Positions 44,647-53,394 of a stretch of DNA of 64,000 bases are shown here, one piece after another (position 1 is the first letter of the stretch; each line of letters starts with the position of its first letter). A model generated the notes under the pieces. It searched no databases. It worked only from the letters and a program-made list of their open reading frames with translations, and had not been told where the DNA came from. This DNA comes from Mycolicibacterium sediminis (GTDB taxonomy: Bacteria > Actinomycetota > Actinomycetes > Mycobacteriales > Mycobacteriaceae), in assembly GCF_010731735.1 (NCBI RefSeq), contig NZ_AP022588.1, positions 3,968,001 to 4,032,000 of the forward strand, read 5' to 3'. Made by a program: the position numbers and the translations under genes.

Positions 44647-46776
44647 TTAAGCCGTCTTTCGTAGGACGATGACGGACCGGCCCTGCATGGATGCCGTCTC
44701 GCCCGCCGCGAGCACCAGGTCGGTGGCTCCGGTCGGGTCCGCGGTGTCCAGTGCGCCGGTCCATTCGGCCGCGTAGTCGGCGCCGGGGGCGACGAAGTCC
44801 ACGGGATTGCTGTGTGCGTTGAAGCAGAGCAGGAAGGTGTCGTCGACGACGCGTTCGCCGCGTGCGTCGTGGGACGGGATGGCGTCGCCGTTGAGGAACA
44901 TGGCGACGAACTTGAAGCCCGAATCCCATTCGCGCGACGTCATTTCCGTGCCGGACGGGGTGAGCCAGGCGATGTCGCGGACCTGGTCGTCGGTGCGCAC
45001 GAGTGGCTTGCCCTCGAAGAAGCGCCGTCGCCGGAACACGGGGTGCTCCTTGCGGAGCGTGGTGACGCGACGCGAGAACGTCATCAGGTCGGCGTTGGTC
45101 TCGCACATCGACCAGTCCATCCAGGAGATCTCGGAGTCCTGGCAGTAGACGTTGTTGTTGCCGTGCTGGGTGCGACCGAACTCGTCGCCGTGGCTGATCA
45201 TCGGTGTGCCCTGGCTCACCAGAAGGGTGGTTATCACGTTGCGCTGCTGCCGGGCGCGCAGGGCGAGGATGTCCGGGTCGTCGGTCGGGCCTTCGACGCC
45301 GCAGTTCCATGACCGGTTGTGGCTCTCGCCGTCCCGGTTGTCCTCGCCGTTGGCCTCGTTGTGCTTCTCGTTGTAGGACACCAGGTCCGCGAGCGTGAAA
45401 CCGTCGTGGGCGGTGACGAAGTTGATGCTGGCACTGGGACGCCGGCCCGTCGCCTCATAGAGGTCCGAGGACCCCGTGAGTCGAGATGCGAATTCGCCAA
45501 GGGATGCGGGTTCTCCTCGCCAGTAGTCACGAACGGTGTCGCGATACTTCCCATTCCATTCGGTCCACAAACCCGGAAAATTGCCGACCTGATAACCGCC
45601 CTCGCCGAGGTCCCAGGGTTCGGCGATGAGCTTGACCTGACTGATGACGGGGTCCTGCTGCACCAGGTCGAAGAACGCGGACAGCCGGTCGACGTCGTAG
45701 AACTCGCGCGCCAGGGTCGAGGCGAGGTCGAACCGGAAGCCGTCGACGTGCATCTCGAGTACCCAGTAGCGCAGTGAGTCCATGATCACCTGCAGCGTGT
45801 GGGGGTGCCGCACGTTGAGGCTGTTGCCGGTGCCGGTGAAGTCCTTGTAGTACTTGAGGTCGCCGTCGAGCAGCCGGTAGTAGGCGGCGTTGTCGATGCC
45901 CCGGAAGTTGATTGTCGGACCGAGGTGGTTGCCCTCGGCGGTGTGGTTGTAGACGACGTCGAGGATGACCTCGATGCCCGCCTCGTGGAACGACCGCACC
46001 ATGGTCTTGAACTCGGCGACCGCGCCGCCGGCGTTCTGGTTGGACGAGTACTGGTGGTGCGGCGCGAAGAAGCCGAAGGTGTTGTAGCCCCAGTAGTTTC
46101 GCAGTCCGAGGTCCACCAGCCGGTGGTCGTGGAGGAACTGGTGCACGGGCATCAGCTCGATCGCGGTGACGTTCAGCGACTTCAGGTGATCGATGATCAC
46201 CGGGTGGGACAGTCCGGCGTACGTGCCGCGCTGCTCCTCGGGGATCGCGGGGTGCGTCTGCGTCATGCCCTTGACGTGCGCCTCGTAGATGACGGTCTCG
46301 TGGTACGGGGTGTTCGGGGCGCGGTCCGACTGCCAGTTGAAGAAGGGGTTGATGACGACGCTGGTCATGGTGTGACCCAGTGAGTCCACCCGCGGTGGGG
46401 TGCCGCCGGCGGCGAGGTCCTCGGCCGCCAGGTCGTAGGAGAACAGCGCCTGGGTGAACTCGAACTCGCCGTGGAACGACTTGCCGTACGGGTCGAGGAG
46501 CAGCTTGCTCGGGTCGCACCGGTGTCCGGCGGCCGGATCCCACGGGCCGTGGACGCGGAAGCCGTACCGCTGTCCGGGCGAGACGGTGGGCAGGTAGCAG
46601 TGCCAGACGAAGCCGTCACACTCGTCGAACGGAATCCGTTCCTCGGTGCCGTCGGTGTCGATGAGGCACAGGTCGACCCGGTCGGCGACCTCGGAGAACA
46701 CCGAGAAGTTGGTTCCTGCCCCGTCGTACGTGGCGCCCAGGGGGTACGCCGCGCCCGGCCAGATCGCGGAGACCAC
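44647..46776 (-). CDS. treX: Glycogen debranching enzyme TreX/GlgX
   Basis: 709 residues from GTG 46776. An N-terminal CBM48 (YPLGATYDGAGTNFSVFSE) is followed by the GH13 isoamylase-type core with DVVYNHTAEGN, DGFRFDLAST (nucleophile), IAEPWD (acid) and TAHDGF. It cuts alpha-1,6 branches of glycogen to feed TreY. It starts 3 bases after the acyltransferase stop. Bases ~45470-45610 are less GC-rich than the rest of the gene. Confidence 0.95.
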   Translation of the reverse strand: MVSAIWPGAAYPLGATYDGAGTNFSVFSEVADRVDLCLIDTDGTEERIPFDECDGFVWHCYLPTVSPGQRYGFRVHGPWDPAAGHRCDPSKLLLDPYGKSFHGEFEFTQALFSYDLAAEDLAAGGTPPRVDSLGHTMTSVVINPFFNWQSDRAPNTPYHETVIYEAHVKGMTQTHPAIPEEQRGTYAGLSHPVIIDHLKSLNVTAIELMPVHQFLHDHRLVDLGLRNYWGYNTFGFFAPHHQYSSNQNAGGAVAEFKTMVRSFHEAGIEVILDVVYNHTAEGNHLGPTINFRGIDNAAYYRLLDGDLKYYKDFTGTGNSLNVRHPHTLQVIMDSLRYWVLEMHVDGFRFDLASTLAREFYDVDRLSAFFDLVQQDPVISQVKLIAEPWDLGEGGYQVGNFPGLWTEWNGKYRDTVRDYWRGEPASLGEFASRLTGSSDLYEATGRRPSASINFVTAHDGFTLADLVSYNEKHNEANGEDNRDGESHNRSWNCGVEGPTDDPDILALRARQQRNVITTLLVSQGTPMISHGDEFGRTQHGNNNVYCQDSEISWMDWSMCETNADLMTFSRRVTTLRKEHPVFRRRRFFEGKPLVRTDDQVRDIAWLTPSGTEMTSREWDSGFKFVAMFLNGDAIPSHDARGERVVDDTFLLCFNAHSNPVDFVAPGADYAAEWTGALDTADPTGATDLVLAAGETASMQGRSVIVLRKTA

Positions 46777-46779
46777 GCC

Positions 46780-48957
46780 TCACCACCAGCCGGTGATCGA
46801 GGCTATCTGGCGGCCCAACTCGGTGGTCATGGTGCGCATGTAGGTGGCCGTGAAGTGATGGGAGTCGTGGTAGATCAAGACGTTTCCCTCCACGGCGCGA
46901 CAGTAGTCCTCACGGCACACCGCATCACTCATGTCGAGCGGCTTCAGCAGCGGGAACTGCGCGACGAAGTCCAGCGTGGGGTTGCGGTCGGACAGTACCT
47001 CGGACCGCTTGATGCCGCAGGAGATGGCGTCGCCGCCCTTCGCCAGGCAGTCGGACGGGAAGAAGGGCTCGCCGTCGCGCACGTTCCACGGGGTGTCGCG
47101 CATCGCCAGCACCGGGATGCCCGCGTCCGACAGCGCCTGCCAGATGCCGACGTAGGTACCGGGCATGACGTCGCCGTCCTTGACGTTCCACGGCCGGGTC
47201 GACGTGGTGAACACGAAGTCCGGGTGGTCGGCGATGAGCCGCGGCATCACCTTCTCGTTCCACTCGTGGCACGCCGGGTACTTGCGGTTGTCGCCCATGA
47301 CCAGAGGCACCTCCTCGGTGGTCAGGGGGCAACCCATCTTGAGGTAGGTGACGACCTTGAACCCGTGCTTGCGGCCGAGGAGGTCCAGGGCGGTGATCCA
47401 GTGTTCGGCGTGCGAGCCACCCGCCAGGGCGATGGTGCGGGTGGCCGATTCGTCCCCGTAGGCGCAGCTGATCACGTCGACGTCGTCGAAGTCGCCGATG
47501 CAGTCGTCGAGGGTGGTCTGCGGCAGGTCGTCCTTGGCCTCCAGGACCGTCGGTCGCATCGGCAGCTTCGGCACCTTGGCGCGGTTGACCAGGGCGCGCG
47601 CCCCCGGGTAGTCCCGCGACGACAGCCCGGACAGTTCCTTGCCGTTGGCCCGCTGGACGGTCACGTGCTCACGCCACGTGAACGACGTCGCCGTGAGCGC
47701 CACGCCCAGCAGTGTCACGATCGAGCCGAGGACGATCGTCGGTCGGCGCAACCGCGTGCGCAGCGGCACGGCGGACTTGGCCTTCTGCGCACCGGACGAG
47801 CGCAGGCGCAGCGGGTCCTCGACGTAGCGGGTGGTCAGCCAGGCCAGCACGCCGGAGACGAGCAGCACGACCGCGCCGTCCAGCAGCGTCGCACTGGTGT
47901 GCCCGCTGTACGCGAGCCAGAAGATCAGCAGCGGCCAGTGCCACAGGTACAGCGAGTAGGCCATCGCGCCGAGCGACACGAACGGTGCGGTCGCCAGGAG
48001 GCGGTTCGGTAGCGGCATCCGGCCGTCCGAGCCCTCGAGGTGGGGGTCGGCGGCGCGGTTGGCGGCGCTGAGGATGAACAGGATGGTCGCGCCCACCGGC
48101 ACCAGGGCCCACGGTCCGGGGAACTCGTGCACCCCGTCGATGAACGCGCCGCACGACAGGATTGCGGCCAGCGCGATCACCGAGACGATGGTCCGCAGCC
48201 ACATCGGCCATCGGACGTGCTGCACCAGTGCGCCCGCGAGCGCGCCGAGCAGGAGTTCCCAGGCCCGGGCGAAGCTGTCGTAGTAGGCGGTCGCCTGGTC
48301 GGCCTGGTGCGCGATGATCGCGTACACGAACGACGCGATGGTCAGTGCCGACAGCAGGACGACGAGCACGACGCGCAGGTGGCGGCCCAGGAGGCGGCGC
48401 AGCAGGAAGCCCAGGCCGAACACCAGCAGCAGGAACGACACGTAGAACTGCCCCTGCACCGACATCGACCAGATGTGCTGCAGCGGGCTGACCGCCTCGC
48501 CCGCGCGCAGATAGTTCGAGGCGGTGTTCGCCAGCTCCCAGTTCTGGTAGTACCCGAGGCTCGCGAGGCTCTGGTCGGCGAAGGTCTCCCACCGGGTCTC
48601 GGGCTGGACCAGGATCGTCAGCACGGCGGACGCGGCCAGGACGACCACCAGGGCGGGCAGCAGACGCCGCACCAGCCGCATCACCTCGGGCAGCGGGGCC
48701 AGCGACGCCGTCGGGCTGAGCGCCGCGCGGAGCAGCCGGCCGCCGAAGAAGAACCCGGACAGTGCGAGGAAGACGTCGACGCCACCGGAGACCCTGCCGA
48801 ACCACACGTGGAACACGGCGACGAGCGCGATCGCGATGCCGCGCAGACCGTCGAGGTCGTGCCGATAGAACCCGGACGCCCGCGTGCCCATCGAGGCGGG
48901 TTCGGTGGACCCGGAATCGGTGCGCGGCGCCGTCCGGGGTGGGGCGAGGGTCAGCAT
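46780..48957 (-). CDS. OafA/YrhL-type membrane acyltransferase with SGNH domain
   Basis: 725 residues from ATG 48957. The N-terminal Acyl_transf_3 domain has about ten helices and starts FYRHDLDGLRGIAIALVAVFHVW, with the active His in VFHVWFGRVSGGVDVFLALSGFFF. The periplasmic C-terminal part (AGGSHAEHWITAL and DSHHFT) fits an SGNH esterase-like fold. Such proteins acetylate or acylate cell-envelope glycans. Equals Rv1565c. It is divergent from bioA and leads the treXYZ genes with only 3 bases between. Confidence 0.9.
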   Translation of the reverse strand: MLTLAPPRTAPRTDSGSTEPASMGTRASGFYRHDLDGLRGIAIALVAVFHVWFGRVSGGVDVFLALSGFFFGGRLLRAALSPTASLAPLPEVMRLVRRLLPALVVVLAASAVLTILVQPETRWETFADQSLASLGYYQNWELANTASNYLRAGEAVSPLQHIWSMSVQGQFYVSFLLLVFGLGFLLRRLLGRHLRVVLVVLLSALTIASFVYAIIAHQADQATAYYDSFARAWELLLGALAGALVQHVRWPMWLRTIVSVIALAAILSCGAFIDGVHEFPGPWALVPVGATILFILSAANRAADPHLEGSDGRMPLPNRLLATAPFVSLGAMAYSLYLWHWPLLIFWLAYSGHTSATLLDGAVVLLVSGVLAWLTTRYVEDPLRLRSSGAQKAKSAVPLRTRLRRPTIVLGSIVTLLGVALTATSFTWREHVTVQRANGKELSGLSSRDYPGARALVNRAKVPKLPMRPTVLEAKDDLPQTTLDDCIGDFDDVDVISCAYGDESATRTIALAGGSHAEHWITALDLLGRKHGFKVVTYLKMGCPLTTEEVPLVMGDNRKYPACHEWNEKVMPRLIADHPDFVFTTSTRPWNVKDGDVMPGTYVGIWQALSDAGIPVLAMRDTPWNVRDGEPFFPSDCLAKGGDAISCGIKRSEVLSDRNPTLDFVAQFPLLKPLDMSDAVCREDYCRAVEGNVLIYHDSHHFTATYMRTMTTELGRQIASITGWW

Positions 48958-49036
48958 GGTCGTCGGACAATCTACCGTGCGGGCTCGTGCGCGCCCATGT
49001 CGAACAGTGGCGCACGGGATGCGAGAGGATGGCCCG

Positions 49037-50329
49037 GTGGCAGCGTTGACGCCCGCCCAGATCAGCGCGATCGACGCTGCCCACGTCTGGCATCCGTACA
49101 GCACCATCGGCGCCGCCGCGGTGCCTCCGGTCGTCGCGGTCGGCGCGAAGGGGACGGGCGTGACGGTGGTCCGCGACGGCCACCCGGTCGAGGTCATCGA
49201 CGCGATGAGTTCGTGGTGGACGGCGATCCACGGGCACGGCCACCCGGTGCTGGACGCCGCGATAACCCGCCAGTTGGCGACGATGAACCACGTCATGTTC
49301 GGGGGCCTGACCCACGAACCGGCCGCACGGCTCGCGCAGCTGCTCGTCGACGTCACCCCGGCCGGTCTGGACACCGTCTTCTTCAGCGACTCGGGGTCGG
49401 TGTCGGTCGAGGTCGCGGCGAAGATGGCGCTGCAGTACCAGGTGGCGCGCGGCCGGCCGGGCCGGCACCGCCTCATGACGTGGCGTGGCGGATATCACGG
49501 CGACACGTTCACCCCGATGAGCGTCTGCGACCCGGACGGCGGCATGCACTCGCTGTGGGCGGGGGTGCTCACCCCGCAGGTGTTCGCCCCCCGGGTGCCG
49601 TCGGAGTACGACCCCGCCTACGCCCGCGCGTTCGCCGCGCAGCTCGCCGACCGGGCCGACGAGGTGGCGGCGGTGATCGTCGAACCGGTCGTGCAGGGCG
49701 CGGGCGGCATGCGCTTCCACGACCCCCGCTATCTCGCCGATCTGCGCGCGGCGTGCTCGAGCCACGACGTGCTGCTGATCTTCGACGAGATCGCCACCGG
49801 GTTCGGCCGGACGGGGGAGATGTTCGCCGCCGACCTGGCGGGCGTCGCGCCCGACGTGATGTGCGTGGGGAAGGCGCTGACGGGCGGCTACCTGACGCTC
49901 GCGGCGACGCTGTGCACCACCGAAGTGGCCGAGACGATCAGCGCCAGCGAGGCAGGCGCGCTGATGCACGGTCCGACGTTCATGGCGAACGCGCTCGCGT
50001 GCGCGGTGTCCGTGGCATCGGTGGAGCTGCTGATCGGTCAGGACTGGCGCGGCCGGGTGCGCGCGATCGAGGCGGGACTGCGCGACGGTCTCGCGCCGGC
50101 CCGCGAGCTGGAGAACGTGGCCGACGTGCGGGTCCTCGGCGCGATCGGCGTCGTCGAGATGGCACAGCCCGTCGACATGCGGGTGGCCACCAGGGCGGCC
50201 CTCGACCACGGGTTGTGGCTCCGCCCGTTCCGCAACCTCGTCTACGCGATGCCGCCGTTCGTCTGCACGCCCGACGAGGTGGCGACTATCGGGGCCGGGA
50301 TGGTCGCCGTCGCCCGTGCACTAACCTGA
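49037..50329 (+). CDS. bioA: Adenosylmethionine-8-amino-7-oxononanoate aminotransferase
   Basis: 430 residues. GTG 49037 is chosen because AGAGG lies 8 bases upstream and the protein then aligns with mycobacterial BioA (LTPAQISAIDAAHVWHPYS); ATG 49019 is an alternative. Class III aminotransferase with MSSWWTAIHGHGHP, the Asp motif LIFDEIATGFGRTG and PLP Lys279 (CVGKALTGGY). It makes diaminopelargonate from KAPA, using SAM as amino donor. A BioQ-type operator overlaps its last codons. Confidence 0.97.
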   Translation: MAALTPAQISAIDAAHVWHPYSTIGAAAVPPVVAVGAKGTGVTVVRDGHPVEVIDAMSSWWTAIHGHGHPVLDAAITRQLATMNHVMFGGLTHEPAARLAQLLVDVTPAGLDTVFFSDSGSVSVEVAAKMALQYQVARGRPGRHRLMTWRGGYHGDTFTPMSVCDPDGGMHSLWAGVLTPQVFAPRVPSEYDPAYARAFAAQLADRADEVAAVIVEPVVQGAGGMRFHDPRYLADLRAACSSHDVLLIFDEIATGFGRTGEMFAADLAGVAPDVMCVGKALTGGYLTLAATLCTTEVAETISASEAGALMHGPTFMANALACAVSVASVELLIGQDWRGRVRAIEAGLRDGLAPARELENVADVRVLGAIGVVEMAQPVDMRVATRAALDHGLWLRPFRNLVYAMPPFVCTPDEVATIGAGMVAVARALT

Positions 50330-50342
50330 ACGGTGTTCAGGT
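50324..50342. promoter_or_regulatory. BioQ-type operator upstream of bioF
   Basis: ACCTGAAC-GGT-GTTCAGGT is a perfect 8-bp inverted repeat with the TGAACnnnGTTCA core of mycobacterial BioQ sites. A TANNNT -10 (TAACCT, 50322-50327) overlaps it. It gives bioFD its own repressible promoter at the end of bioA. Confidence 0.85.
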
Positions 50343-50368
50343 AGGGGTCTCGGTCGGAGGAGTACCAG

Positions 50369-51541
50369 GTGACGCGCCCACGTTCGTCGCACGCCGTGTC
50401 GGCGATGCCCTCCCCGCTGGCCTGGCTCGGCGAGGTCGAGGCGCAGCGCCGCGACGCCGGCCTGCGCCGGTCGCTGCGCACCCGTCCGCCCGTCGGAGTC
50501 GACCTGGACCTCGCCTCCAACGACTACCTCGGACTCTCGACGCATCCCGCGGTCATCGAGGGCGGGGTCGAGGCGCTGCGCACCTGGGGTGCCGGGTCCA
50601 CCGGGTCGCGGCTGGTGACGGGCAACACCGAACTGCACGAGGGCTTCGAGTCGGACCTCGCGGACTTCGTGGGGGCCGAGTCGGCGCTGGTGTTCTCGTC
50701 GGGTTACACCGCCAATCTCGGTGCGGTGGTGGCACTCTCGGGTCCGGGTGCGGTCGTGGTGTCCGACGCCTACACGCACGCGTCGCTGGTCGACGCGTGC
50801 CGGCTGTCGCGGTCACGGGTGGTGGTGACCCCGCACCGCGACGTCGACGCGATCGACGTGGCGCTGCGCGACCGGACCGAGGAGCGCGCCGTCGTCCTGA
50901 CCGACTCGGTGTTCAGCGCCGACGGCGCGATGGCCCCGCTGCGGGCGATGCACGACGTCTGCCGTCGGCACGGCGCGCTGCTGATCGTCGACGAGGCCCA
51001 CGGCCTCGGCGTGCGGGGGACCGGCGGCCGGGGCCTGCTGCACGAGGTGGGCCTGGCCGGGGCGTCCGACGTGGTGGTGACGACCACGCTGTCCAAGGCG
51101 CTCGGCAGCCAGGGCGGCGTGGTGCTGGGTCCCGCGGCGGTCCGCGCCCACCTGATCGACGCCGCCCGGCCCTTCATCTTCGACACCGGTCTCGCTCCGG
51201 CCGCGGTCGGTGCCGCATGGGCCGCGCTGACGGTGTTGCGTGCCGAGCCGTGGCGGGCCGACGACGTCCTGCGGCACGCGGCGGCGCTCGCCGGGGTGTG
51301 CGGCGTCGCCGAGGTGCCGGGCTCGGCGGTGGTGTCGGTGATCCTCGGCGAACCGGACGTCGCGTTCGCCGCGGCCGCCGCCTGCCTGGACCGCGGCGTG
51401 CGCGTCGGCTGCTTCCGGCCGCCCACGGTGCCCGTGGGCACCTCCCGGTTGCGCCTCACCGCCCGCGCGTCGCTCGACGCCGACGAACTGGCGCTCGCCG
51501 GACGCGTGCTCACCGAGGTGCTTGCGGACGCACGCGGGTGA
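50369..51541 (+). CDS. bioF: 8-amino-7-oxononanoate synthase
   Basis: 390 residues from GTG 50369, with GGAGGAG 7 bases upstream. PLP Lys243 sits in TTTLSKALGSQGG; ASNDYLGLSTHP, GAGSTGSRLVTGN and DEAHGLGVRG are family signatures of alpha-oxoamine synthases. It condenses pimeloyl thioester with alanine to give KAPA. It is coupled to bioD by a GTGA overlap. Confidence 0.97.
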   Translation: MTRPRSSHAVSAMPSPLAWLGEVEAQRRDAGLRRSLRTRPPVGVDLDLASNDYLGLSTHPAVIEGGVEALRTWGAGSTGSRLVTGNTELHEGFESDLADFVGAESALVFSSGYTANLGAVVALSGPGAVVVSDAYTHASLVDACRLSRSRVVVTPHRDVDAIDVALRDRTEERAVVLTDSVFSADGAMAPLRAMHDVCRRHGALLIVDEAHGLGVRGTGGRGLLHEVGLAGASDVVVTTTLSKALGSQGGVVLGPAAVRAHLIDAARPFIFDTGLAPAAVGAAWAALTVLRAEPWRADDVLRHAAALAGVCGVAEVPGSAVVSVILGEPDVAFAAAAACLDRGVRVGCFRPPTVPVGTSRLRLTARASLDADELALAGRVLTEVLADARG

Positions 51542-52227
51542 GCGTCGTCGTCGTCACCGGGACCGACACCGGCGTGGGCAAGACCGTCGCCACCGCCGCG
51601 CTCGCATGCCACGCCAGGCTGGCCGGCATCCCGGTCACCGTGTGCAAGCCGGTGCAGACCGGGTCCGGCCCCACGCTGACCGAGGGCGACGACGACCTCG
51701 CCGAGGTGGCCCGCCTGGCCGGCGTCGACGCGCTGGTCCGCGGCTGGCGGTACCCCGAACCGCTGGCACCCGTGGCCGCCGCGGAGCTGGCGGGAACGCC
51801 GCTGCCCACCCGAATGCAGTTGCGCGAGTTGGTCTCTGGCGCGGACGAGCCGGGGCGCCTGGTGATCGTGGAGGGCGCGGGCGGCGTCCTCGTCGAGATC
51901 GGCGCCGACGGGGTCACGCTGCGCGACGTCGCCACCGACGTCGGGGCGCCGGTCCTGGTGGTGGCGGCCGCGGGGCTGGGCACCCTCAACCACACGGCGT
52001 TGACGGTCGAGGCGCTGGAGACCAGGGGCGTGCGGTGCGCCGGTGTCGTCGTGGGGTCCTTCCCCCTGCGGCCCGGACCTGCCGAAGCCACCAATCGCGT
52101 CGCCCTGGGCGCGATCGCGCCGGTGCGTGCCGCGCTTCCCGCCGGCGCCGGTGCCCTCGATCCCGCGGCGTTCGCCGACCTCAGTCAGTCGGCGTTCGAC
52201 GACCGCTGGGTGCGGAGTCTGCTGTAG
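51538..52227 (+). CDS. bioD: Dethiobiotin synthetase
   Basis: 229 residues from GTG 51538. The P-loop is GTDTGVGKT near the N-terminus; CKPVQTGSG and VEGAGGVLVEIG complete the active site. It closes the ureido ring of dethiobiotin from diaminopelargonate, CO2 and ATP. Overlaps both the bioF stop and, by one base, the next gene. Confidence 0.96.
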   Translation: MSVVVVTGTDTGVGKTVATAALACHARLAGIPVTVCKPVQTGSGPTLTEGDDDLAEVARLAGVDALVRGWRYPEPLAPVAAAELAGTPLPTRMQLRELVSGADEPGRLVIVEGAGGVLVEIGADGVTLRDVATDVGAPVLVVAAAGLGTLNHTALTVEALETRGVRCAGVVVGSFPLRPGPAEATNRVALGAIAPVRAALPAGAGALDPAAFADLSQSAFDDRWVRSLL

Positions 52228-52748
52228 TGGCCCACTCGCTCGAACTGCTCGTCGACGACGCCACCGACGCGGCGGTCCGCCGGGAGTGGGCGGCGCTCGC
52301 CGACACCGGGCTGCCGAGCCAGGCCCGCCATCGGTCGCCCACCAACCGCCCGCACGTCACGGTCGCGGTGTCCGATCACATCGCCGCCGACGTCGATCCG
52401 CTGCTGGCCGACGTGATCGGGGACCTGCCGCTCGAGTGTCGGCTCGGGGCGCCGGTGGTGTTCGGTCGACGGAGCCTGACCCTGGCTCGGCTGGTGCTGC
52501 CGTCGGTGCCCCTGCTGGGCTTCCACGACCACGTCTCGGCGATCTGCGCGCCGCATCAGACGCCGGGGCCCTTCCCGCACTCGTTGCCCGGCCGGTGGAC
52601 GCCGCACGTGACGCTGTGCCGCCGGCTGGCGCCGACCGATCTGCCCGCCGCGCTCGCCGTGATCGAGGCCGTCGAGCTGGTGGGCGTGTTGGACCGGCTA
52701 CGCCGATGGGATGGCGACGCCCGTGTCGACACCATCCTGGGTGCCTGA
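52227..52748 (+). CDS. 2H phosphoesterase superfamily (LigT-like) protein
   Basis: 173 residues from GTG 52227, sharing one base with the bioD stop. The two HxT motifs of the 2H fold are His43-Val-Thr45 and His127-Val-Thr129. Related proteins cleave or join 2',5'-phosphodiesters or cyclic phosphates in RNA; the substrate here is unknown. It is co-transcribed with bioFD and overlaps the convergent bioQ by 51 bases. Equals Rv1571. Confidence 0.82.
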   Translation: MAHSLELLVDDATDAAVRREWAALADTGLPSQARHRSPTNRPHVTVAVSDHIAADVDPLLADVIGDLPLECRLGAPVVFGRRSLTLARLVLPSVPLLGFHDHVSAICAPHQTPGPFPHSLPGRWTPHVTLCRRLAPTDLPAALAVIEAVELVGVLDRLRRWDGDARVDTILGA

Positions 52749-53330
52749 CTGCCTCTGCGCCGACATCCCGTCGACGAGGAGCCGGAGCCCGAAGGCGAAG
52801 CGGCCGTTGGGATCCGAGTCCCAGACCGACTGCGTGCCGGTCAGTGCTCCCGCCGCGTCCCACTGGAGCCGGGACTGCTCGTCGGCGGTGAACCCCAGCA
52901 CGTAGTAGACGACCGTGCGGGCGGCCAGCTCCGCGGTGCCGGGTTCGAAGCCCGCGCCCCCGGCGGCGTCGACCAGCTGCGCGACGATCCGGCCGAGGAC
53001 CGCCGAGCGGCCGGAGGCGAACGTCGCGGACACCAGTTCGGCGCCGTCGGTGGAGGAGAGCAGCGCGTCGCGCAGCGCGGCGCCGATGGCCAGGATGCGC
53101 GCGGTCCACGTGGCGTCGGCGACGGGACGTGCGGCGGGCTCGAGGATGCGGTCGGCGACCGCGCCGAGGAGTTCCTGCTTGTCGGCGAAGTGCCAGTAGA
53201 GCGCGCCGGGGGTGAGGCCGAGTTCGCGCGCCAGCCGACGCATGGTCAGGTCGGCGATGCCGTACTCGTCCAGGAGGTGCGCGGCACGGTCGACCACTTC
53301 TGACCGGCCGTAGCGGTGGTGCGGTTCCAC
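52698..53330 (-). CDS. bioQ: TetR-family biotin repressor BioQ
   Basis: 210 residues from GTG 53330. The HTH is LTMRRLARELGLTPGALYWHFADKQ. It is divergent from bioB with a TGAAC-type operator between, the arrangement described for BioQ in M. smegmatis. A -10 TAGGAT (53342-53337, minus strand) ends 6 bases before the start, so it is probably leaderless and autoregulated. Mycobacterial BioQ represses biotin genes. M. tuberculosis does not carry a tetR at this exact site that I recall. Confidence 0.88.
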   Translation of the reverse strand: MEPHHRYGRSEVVDRAAHLLDEYGIADLTMRRLARELGLTPGALYWHFADKQELLGAVADRILEPAARPVADATWTARILAIGAALRDALLSSTDGAELVSATFASGRSAVLGRIVAQLVDAAGGAGFEPGTAELAARTVVYYVLGFTADEQSRLQWDAAGALTGTQSVWDSDPNGRFAFGLRLLVDGMSAQRQSGTQDGVDTGVAIPSA

Positions 53331-53340
53331 GCCTGTATCC

Positions 53341-53353
53341 TAAACACCGTTCA
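53341..53353. promoter_or_regulatory. BioQ-type operator between bioQ and bioB
   Basis: TAAAC-ACC-GTTCA matches the TGAACnnnGTTCA site with one change and has the same core as the bioF operator read on the other strand. Overlapping -10 boxes lie next to it: TATCCT (53336-53341) for bioB and TAGGAT (53342-53337) for bioQ. Confidence 0.82.
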
Positions 53354-53394
53354 AGTGGGACGTGCAGACGTCGGATGCAGAGATGGAGTGCCGG

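Noticed and set aside
48040..52227. 1395-codon plus-strand frame ending in bioD, a possible giant fusion
   Set aside because: Only the last 229 codons (from GTG 51538) look like a protein. The rest is the wrong frame across the acyltransferase, bioA and bioF genes.
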